A stretch of 64,000 bases of DNA, from NCBI GenBank assembly GCA_016721725.1, contig JADKHN010000001.1, positions 868,001 through 932,000 on the forward strand, given 5' to 3'. Shown here piece by piece: positions 58,907 through 64,000 of this stretch; position 1 is the stretch's first letter, and every line of letters begins with the position of its first letter. The notes beneath the pieces were generated by a model. The model saw only the letters and a list, made by a program, of their open reading frames with translations. It searched no databases and was not told the DNA's origin. This stretch comes from Chitinophagaceae bacterium. GTDB taxonomy: Bacteria; Bacteroidota; Bacteroidia; Chitinophagales; Chitinophagaceae. Position numbers and translations under genes: made by a program.

Positions 58907-60013
58907 TCACAGGTCTTCTTCCATGAATTCGGCCACCCGCGCATTCCTTTTGATCAGCCGGTAATGGTTGACCAGGGTATATCCGATCGGGTAAGAACGG
59001 TAGGGTAACCCGGCCTGGCTGCAATAGCTTGCGATCACGTCGGTCACTTCTTTGGCATACACATACGGGATGTTCGGGAAAAGATGATGGGCGATATGAA
59101 AATTGAAATTGGCCATTACGTGCCGGGTGAACCAGTTGGTGTTCCTGACGTCGTTGGTGGTGTTCAACTGGTGCATCAGCCAGCTCTGGCTTAATCTGAG
59201 GTTCTTGTCGGCCACCGGGAACTGGTTGCTGGTGTTCACATGCGGCGGCAGCAATACCAGCAGGGCGAAGAAGCCGGCACTCACCAGCATGATGAAAAGA
59301 GCCAGGGCACATTGCCACCAGGCAAAGGGCGTGATCCACGCGGGCAATACCACCAGGTAACCGATGAAGAAAAGTTTAAAGCCGAACAACTTGATGTATT
59401 CTCGAAGGGTTGGGTCGCTGATTTTCCTGACGATCATCTTCCGGCTGAAAAAATCCTTGAAATCCCGGACCAGGAACCAGTTGGTGATGAAGAGCGGGTA
59501 GAGCCAGATCAGCAGGTGCTGGTAATGGTGTTTGATCTTCTTGTCGTCTTGCGGATGCACCTGGAGGAATTTGCTTTTTTCTATATCACTGTCCCAGCCC
59601 TCCACATTGGTGTAATTGTGATGCAGTCGTACGTGCCGTTTCTGCCACATGTAGCTGTTGGCACCGATCAGGTCGAAAAGCAACATGAACAACTGGTTCG
59701 ACTTCTTGTTCTTAAAAAGAACATGATGACAGGATTCGTGAACCAGGTTCAGGAACAGGATCACCAGCATGAATCCGAGAAAGACATAGGCCAGGCAAAA
59801 AAAGAAATACCCGGTTTGGTATAAGGCGGAAATATAAATACCCAGGTAAATGGCTGGCAGTAAAAAAGCCTTGAATACAGCGATGTTTAACCGGGAAGAA
59901 GGAAGTGTCTTAAGACGGTCGTTGACGGCTTCGCGAAGGTTCTTAAAATGCGTATCCGCATCAATGTCCTTTGAGAACCGGGGGCTATGGGATTGACCTT
60001 TTTGTTTTACCAC
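58907..60013 (-). CDS. membrane fatty-acid desaturase
   Basis: 368 residues. Three His boxes for the di-iron centre: HESCHHVLF, RLHHNYTN and FNFHIAHHLFPNIPY; four or more hydrophobic helices (LLPAIYLGIYISALYQTG, FLGFMLVILFLNL, LFFIGYLVVLPAWITPF, ALALFIMLVSAGFFALLVL). It introduces a double bond into membrane acyl chains, probably with ferredoxin as electron source. The position of the double bond cannot be predicted. It is upstream of the M19 gene. Confidence 0.92.
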   Translation of the reverse strand: MVKQKGQSHSPRFSKDIDADTHFKNLREAVNDRLKTLPSSRLNIAVFKAFLLPAIYLGIYISALYQTGYFFFCLAYVFLGFMLVILFLNLVHESCHHVLFKNKKSNQLFMLLFDLIGANSYMWQKRHVRLHHNYTNVEGWDSDIEKSKFLQVHPQDDKKIKHHYQHLLIWLYPLFITNWFLVRDFKDFFSRKMIVRKISDPTLREYIKLFGFKLFFIGYLVVLPAWITPFAWWQCALALFIMLVSAGFFALLVLLPPHVNTSNQFPVADKNLRLSQSWLMHQLNTTNDVRNTNWFTRHVMANFNFHIAHHLFPNIPYVYAKEVTDVIASYCSQAGLPYRSYPIGYTLVNHYRLIKRNARVAEFMEEDL

Positions 60014-60107
60014 GTTAAGATTAAGGGTTCTTCATTTGTACTGTAAGATAAAGTTTGTAGGGGTCAAATCCTATGATTGGGGCCAGGTCTTTGAACGGGG
60101 TCCGGTC

Positions 60108-60611
60108 TCAGGGTCTGCATAAGGCCCTGACCAGGCGAAGATCCGATTCGTTGTCCAGGGACAGGCCTTCGGCAACGGCCATTTCAAAATCGGCAAAATC
60201 GAAACCCGGCGCTACGGTACACCCGACAAAACAAAACCGGCTTTCTTTGGCGGGCCGGCTGGCGAACCAGCAATTGGCCGGAACGACATATTGATAAACC
60301 GCACCTTCAGTGAGATGGTTCCCCAGGATCGTGATCTCCAGTTTCCCGTCGGGCTCAATGACGAAGATCTCCAGCGGGTCACCTTCATAAAAATGCCAGC
60401 ATTCATCACTTTTGAGCCGGTGAAAGGCGGAAAAATCACCTTGCTCCAGCAGGAAATAGATGGCTGTGGAAAAAGCCCGGTTTCCGGTAAATCTTTCGGG
60501 AAGGGCCTCCCGGGAAATGCTTTCGCTGCTTTTATAGTTCTCCCGGTACCAGCCTCCTTCGGGATGTGGCAGCAGGTTGAATTGTTCGATGAGTTCAGCC
60601 GCGCTGTTCAT
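60108..60611 (-). CDS. DUF985 / cupin_5 family protein
   Basis: 167 residues, one cupin. Characteristic parts: LLPHPEGGWYRENY, TAIYFLLEQGDFSAFHRLKSDE (core FSAFHRLKSDECWHFYEGDP, with the His pair), VPANCWFASRPAKE and FCFVGCTVAPGFDFADFEMA. The family is widely spread and not assigned a reaction. Divergent from catalase, 178 bases away. Confidence 0.92.
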   Translation of the reverse strand: MNSAAELIEQFNLLPHPEGGWYRENYKSSESISREALPERFTGNRAFSTAIYFLLEQGDFSAFHRLKSDECWHFYEGDPLEIFVIEPDGKLEITILGNHLTEGAVYQYVVPANCWFASRPAKESRFCFVGCTVAPGFDFADFEMAVAEGLSLDNESDLRLVRALCRP

Positions 60612-60679
60612 ATGATCGTTTAGGTCAGTAAGATAATAAAATAAGAAACGCTTCCCGGGCCTTAATCAATTTCATCAAA

Positions 60680-60701
60680 TCCGGTGATGGGCGTCACCGG
60701 A
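60680..60701. promoter_or_regulatory. inverted repeat upstream of catalase (possible operator)
   Basis: TCCGGTGA and TCACCGGA are perfect 8-base arms around TGGGCG, about 90 bases before the catalase ATG and 70 before the divergent cupin gene. It could be an operator for a redox regulator; no PerR/OxyR consensus is evident. Confidence 0.35.
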
Positions 60702-60789
60702 AAAGGAGTTACCGCCGGTTAATTTGCGTTCCTATCCTGCGCATTCAACCGGAGGATCTGATCTCATCGTTAACATAAATTCATTTTAT

Positions 60790-62301
60790 ATGTACACGAC
60801 CAAGAAAAAACTGACCTCCGCGGCCGGAATTCCTTATGTTGAACATGAGAATTCCATGACCGTTGGTCCGCGCGGGCCCATCCTGCTGCAAGATTATATC
60901 CTGCATGAAAAGATGACCCATTTCAACCGGGAACGCATCCCCGAACGGGTGGTTCATGCCAAGGGAACAGGCGCTTTCGGAAAATTCACCGTGACCCAAG
61001 ACGTTACCGAATACACCCGTGCCAAGTTGTTCAGCCGTATCGGCCGGGAGACCAGTGTCTTTGTAAGATTCTCCACCGTGGGTGGGGAAAAGGGCTCAGC
61101 TGACAGCGAAAGGGACCCCCGCGGTTTTGCCGTGAAATTCTATACCGAGGACGGTAACTGGGACCTCACGGGTAACAATACCCCCGTATTTTTTATCAAG
61201 GACCCCAAGAAATTCAGCGACTTCATCCATACCCAGAAACGCGATCCCCGGACCAACTGTAAAAGTCCTGCGATGATGTGGGACTTCTGGTCACTCAATC
61301 CCGAAAGTCTGCACCAGGTATTAATACTCATGAGCGACCGGGGCACACCGCTGACCTATCGTCACATGCATGGTTTTGGCAGCCATACCTATTCCTTCAT
61401 CAATGATAAGGATGAGCGGTTCTGGGTAAAATTCCATTTCATCACCAAACAGGGCATTCTCAATTTCAGAAACGAAGATGCCATTGAGATGAAAGGGAAG
61501 GACCCTGACCACGCACAGCGCGATCTCGTGGATGCCATTGGCAGGAAGGAGTACCCGAAATGGACCCTGAAGATCCAGGTCATGCCCGAAAAAGACGCGA
61601 AGACCTACCGCTGGAATCCCTTCGACCTCACCAAGGTATGGCCGCACAAGGATTACCCGCTGATCGAAGTGGGCGAGATGGAACTGAACATCATCCCCGA
61701 CAACTATTTCCGGGATGTGGAACAGGCCGCTTTCGCACCGGCCAATGTGGTGGACGGGATCAGCTATTCCCCCGACAAGATGCTGCAGGGCAGGTTGCTT
61801 TCCTATCCGGATGCCCAGCGTTACCGCCTGGGGGTGAATTTTGAACAGATCCCCGTCAACCAGTGTCCCTTCGCCGTGCATAATTATCACCGCGACGGAC
61901 AAATGCGGGTGGATGAGAACGGCGGAAGTGCGGCCAACTATTATCCCAACAGTTTCGACGATACCTTTATCGATCCTTCTTACAAACAACCCCCCATGGA
62001 AATGGAGAGCCTGGTTGCCGACTGGTTCGACCGCAATGAAAAAGGCGAAGACGATCATTATACCCAACCCGGCATTTTATTCCGTGAAGTGATGAACGAG
62101 GTTGAAAAGAAAGCCACTATCCTTAATATCGTGGAAGCCATGAAAGGTATCAGCGGCAATAAGAGATCAACCATCATCAACCGGCAACTTTGCCATTGGT
62201 TCAGGGTGGATGAACAATTGGGCATGGAGGTGGCGAAAGGTTTGGGTGTGGAGATCGGGGAGGCTATTGCCGGACTTCGGCACCATCCTGAAATGGCATA
62301 A
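60790..62301 (+). CDS. katA: catalase (heme, small subunit)
   Basis: 503 residues from ATG 60790 (MYTTKKKLTSAAGIPYVEH). Distal heme residues: His in ERVVHAKGTGAFGKF and Asn in LTGNNTPVFFIKDP; substrate-channel VFVRFSTVGGEKGSADSERD (core RFSTVGGEKGSAD); proximal heme Tyr in GRLLSYPDAQRYRLG. Length fits clade 3 small-subunit catalases, which bind NADPH. It splits hydrogen peroxide in the cytoplasm. The longer start at 60724 adds 22 codons without family support. A likely terminator hairpin follows. Confidence 0.96.
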   Translation: MYTTKKKLTSAAGIPYVEHENSMTVGPRGPILLQDYILHEKMTHFNRERIPERVVHAKGTGAFGKFTVTQDVTEYTRAKLFSRIGRETSVFVRFSTVGGEKGSADSERDPRGFAVKFYTEDGNWDLTGNNTPVFFIKDPKKFSDFIHTQKRDPRTNCKSPAMMWDFWSLNPESLHQVLILMSDRGTPLTYRHMHGFGSHTYSFINDKDERFWVKFHFITKQGILNFRNEDAIEMKGKDPDHAQRDLVDAIGRKEYPKWTLKIQVMPEKDAKTYRWNPFDLTKVWPHKDYPLIEVGEMELNIIPDNYFRDVEQAAFAPANVVDGISYSPDKMLQGRLLSYPDAQRYRLGVNFEQIPVNQCPFAVHNYHRDGQMRVDENGGSAANYYPNSFDDTFIDPSYKQPPMEMESLVADWFDRNEKGEDDHYTQPGILFREVMNEVEKKATILNIVEAMKGISGNKRSTIINRQLCHWFRVDEQLGMEVAKGLGVEIGEAIAGLRHHPEMA

Positions 62302-62377
62302 CGGTTATTTAATAACAGGTGTCAGGACGGTTCAATACCATCAGATGCCTGTTGATCAGGATTGTTTTTAGTGGAAG

Positions 62378-62412
62378 AAAAGGGGAGTTCCGAAAGGGGC
62401 TCCCCTCTTTTA
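62378..62412 (+). terminator. intrinsic terminator behind catalase
   Basis: GGGGAG (62382-62387) and CTCCCC (62400-62405) pair around a 12-base loop and are followed by TCTTTTA, 77 bases after the stop. Confidence 0.6.
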
Positions 62413-62435
62413 TCGATATGGTGAAACGCGGCTAC

Positions 62436-62800
62436 TGTCATTGCGAGGAGGCACGACGAAGCGCCCCTTTTACCGTCATTGCGAGGAGGTACGACGAAGT
62501 GCCCCTTTTCCCGTCATTGCGAGGAGGCATCCCGATAGCTATCGGGAAAGCAATCCCCCCAATACGGAGAATACAGACACCGGTGAAATGAAAAACGCTG
62601 AATGAAGCCTTCGGCTCGTCTTCGCGTAGCCGCTATGGCGGAGCAAGGCTTTGCGGCCTGCGGCCGATGGATCCCACAAGGCCACAAAGGCACAAAGAAG
62701 ACCTTCACGCACCTCTGCGTCTTCGCGCCTTTGCGGTTACCGTCATTGCGAGGAAGCATGACGAAGCAATCCCCCCAATATGGAGCGAATGAAACCAATC
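62436..62800. repeat. GTCATTGCGAGGAGGC-type repeat cluster
   Basis: Copies of GTCATTGCGAGGAGG start near 62437, 62475 and 62513, and a GAGGAAGC variant near 62740. The copy at 62513-62572 is the exact inverse of 31995-32054. A separate inverted pair (CACAAAGGCACAAAG near 62684 and CGCGCCTTTGCGG near 62724) lies between. No gene is supported in the 500 bases between catalase and the TPR gene apart from the terminator. Confidence 0.85.
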
Positions 62801-62801
62801 C

Positions 62802-63464
62802 TCACTGACCGCCCAGTTTTTCCAGCGCAGCCTTCATCTGTGCATTCCCGGGATCCAGTTCCAGGTATTTTTTAATATAGCCGATCGCCTTTTCCTTATT
62901 GGTTCCGCTGTTGGTATAATGACCGGCCAGGTAGGCATAGGCTTTCGTGAGCTGGGACTTGTATTTTTCTTTTTCATTGATCACCAGGCTTTCGAATTTA
63001 CTGGAGGCGCTCCGCAAAGCTTCGCCGGTCAGGCCCGAATAAGAAGACCGGGTAGCCGCGCTGAGCCTGGCCCTGATGATCGCTTTCACGATCCGGAGAT
63101 CCTGGCTGTTAGCCGAGTACAGTTGCCTGAGTTGCTGATCTGCCCCGCTGGCGTCATTTCCCAGTAGACCGATCTGTGCCCGGGCCACTTCCAGCAACAG
63201 GTTGTTTCGGTTCTTCGAAGAACCCGATTCGATGACGGACCTGGATTTTTCAAGATCCCGGTCTGGCTGCTGCAGGTAAACCTGTGCCAGCCAGTACCAG
63301 GCCTCGGCATTGGCCGGTTCGCGAACGGTGATCTTTTCCAGCATCTGCGCTGCGGAGCCATAGCGTTCGTAATTCAGCATTTTCAGCGCTTCGGAAACGG
63401 TCTGCGCCTTTGCCGCTATGACCAAACCAAAAAATCCTGCTGCGACGATGATCTTCTTGAACAT
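62802..63464 (-). CDS. secreted tetratricopeptide-repeat protein
   Basis: 220 residues with signal peptide (KIIVAAGFFGLVIAAKAQ). TPR helices: ALKMLNYERYGSAAQMLEKI, NAEAWYWLAQVYLQQPD, NRNNLLLEVARAQIGLLG and a last clear repeat KEKAIGYIKKYLELDPGNAQ. TPR proteins act as protein-binding scaffolds in the periplasm or at the outer membrane. The ankyrin-repeat gene lies upstream on the same strand. Confidence 0.85.
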   Translation of the reverse strand: MFKKIIVAAGFFGLVIAAKAQTVSEALKMLNYERYGSAAQMLEKITVREPANAEAWYWLAQVYLQQPDRDLEKSRSVIESGSSKNRNNLLLEVARAQIGLLGNDASGADQQLRQLYSANSQDLRIVKAIIRARLSAATRSSYSGLTGEALRSASSKFESLVINEKEKYKSQLTKAYAYLAGHYTNSGTNKEKAIGYIKKYLELDPGNAQMKAALEKLGGQ

Positions 63465-63536
63465 CAGTATACTGTTGTCTTGATAAATGAATGGTTGACG
63501 TTAATACAAAGGGATTTGCCGTTCATCGTATCTGCC

Positions 63537-64000
63537 TTACTGTAAGCTCTTAAAAAAAGCCACGGTGGCGGGCTTATTGAAGCCGCAGGCCTTCTCAAAT
63601 TTAGCCTTCGCTTCCGGTAAATCGTCCATAGCGTCGGCGCGGAGGGCGTAATCGTAGGCCGTCTTCCCCGCCTTGTCCTTGTGTTTGGGATCGGCGCCCT
63701 TGCTGATGAGGAATTTCACCAGCCGGAGTTTGGCGCTCAGCGCCGCCAGCATCAGCGGGGTGGCTCCGTCGTTGGTCCGGGCGTTGATGTCGGCTCCGGC
63801 CTCAAGCAGTGCGGCACAAAGGGGCTCGCAGGCATAATAGGCGGCGGCGATATGCAGGGCCGTTCTGCCGGCGGGAGACCGGAGTGTATCGGGCTTTGCA
63901 CCTTGCCGCATCAGGAAGTAGGCCAGGGTATCGGATTCCGAATAACGGCAATACATCGACAATAAGGAAGCCTCCCCGTATTTCTGGTTGGGGTTCTCTC
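63537..64000 (-). CDS. ankyrin-repeat protein, 5' end beyond the window
   Basis: The frame stays open to base 64000 (reading ...ENPNQKYGEASLLSMYCRY...), so the start is outside. Two to three ankyrin repeats are clear: AGRTALHIAAAYYACEPLC, GADINARTNDGATPLMLAAL and GADPKHKDKAGKTAYDYAL. The C-terminus is a short helix (KPATVAFFKSLQ). A TTG at 63960-63962 could be read as a start, but the codons before it fit the repeat pattern, so the gene is taken as truncated by the window edge. It lies 72 bases upstream of the TPR gene. Confidence 0.85.
   Translation of the reverse strand, partial: ENPNQKYGEASLLSMYCRYSESDTLAYFLMRQGAKPDTLRSPAGRTALHIAAAYYACEPLCAALLEAGADINARTNDGATPLMLAALSAKLRLVKFLISKGADPKHKDKAGKTAYDYALRADAMDDLPEAKAKFEKACGFNKPATVAFFKSLQ

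Overview
The window looks like a Bacteroidota chromosome, most likely Chitinophagaceae or a close relative. The signs are a type IX-style C-terminal sorting region, a LytS/LytTR sensor pair with a beta-propeller input, PKD-rich secreted giants, Bacteroidota-type promoters (TTTG / TAnnTTTG), a tRNA without encoded CCA, and several classes of short interspersed palindromes. It has no rRNA, integrase or phage block. Several genes carry single-base frame breaks, all between about 6.4 and 26.4 kb.

Layout. 0-5 kb: end of a cupin gene, a PIF1-like helicase, a short SSB, a zinc-ribbon protein and an ABC membrane domain without ATPase. 5.1-8.3 kb: a compact operon of a lone SET protein, an ATP-grasp ligase and an ATP-grasp-SET fusion, the least familiar enzymatic set here. 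8.5-15.6 kb: pseudouridine kinase and a broken pseudouridine-phosphate glycosidase, a MORN-repeat protein, a broken GH38-type mannosidase and tRNA-Phe. 15.9-25.8 kb: RecQ, then surface-sugar genes (kdsD, mannose-1-phosphate guanylyltransferase, kdnB-like, kdsB). A palindrome-bounded element with a GxxExxY nuclease-like gene sits exactly between kdnB and kdsB.

25.8-32 kb: SH3 protein (broken), DUF2007 protein, prohibitin-like protein and dnaN, then two overlapping genes that join an unknown protein to a cytoplasmic trypsin-like protease; both appear to carry a YbjN-like domain. 32-47 kb: a sensor kinase and LytTR regulator followed by a four-gene secretion/surface operon: a three-repeat secreted protein, a 1949-residue PKD/cysteine-rich giant, an outer-membrane barrel and a one-repeat paralogue. 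The parts share domains and look like one surface assembly.

47-64 kb: recX, a class I isoprenoid-synthase-like protein, a 51-residue cysteine-containing secreted peptide, a DUF418 membrane protein and a tightly packed operon (UbiA-type prenyltransferase, secreted alpha/alpha-barrel protein, lipoprotein, polytopic membrane protein). Then come a type IX cargo protein, an M19 dipeptidase and fatty-acid desaturase pair, a DUF985 cupin, catalase, and TPR and ankyrin proteins. All function calls come from reading motifs and family resemblance; no database search was run.
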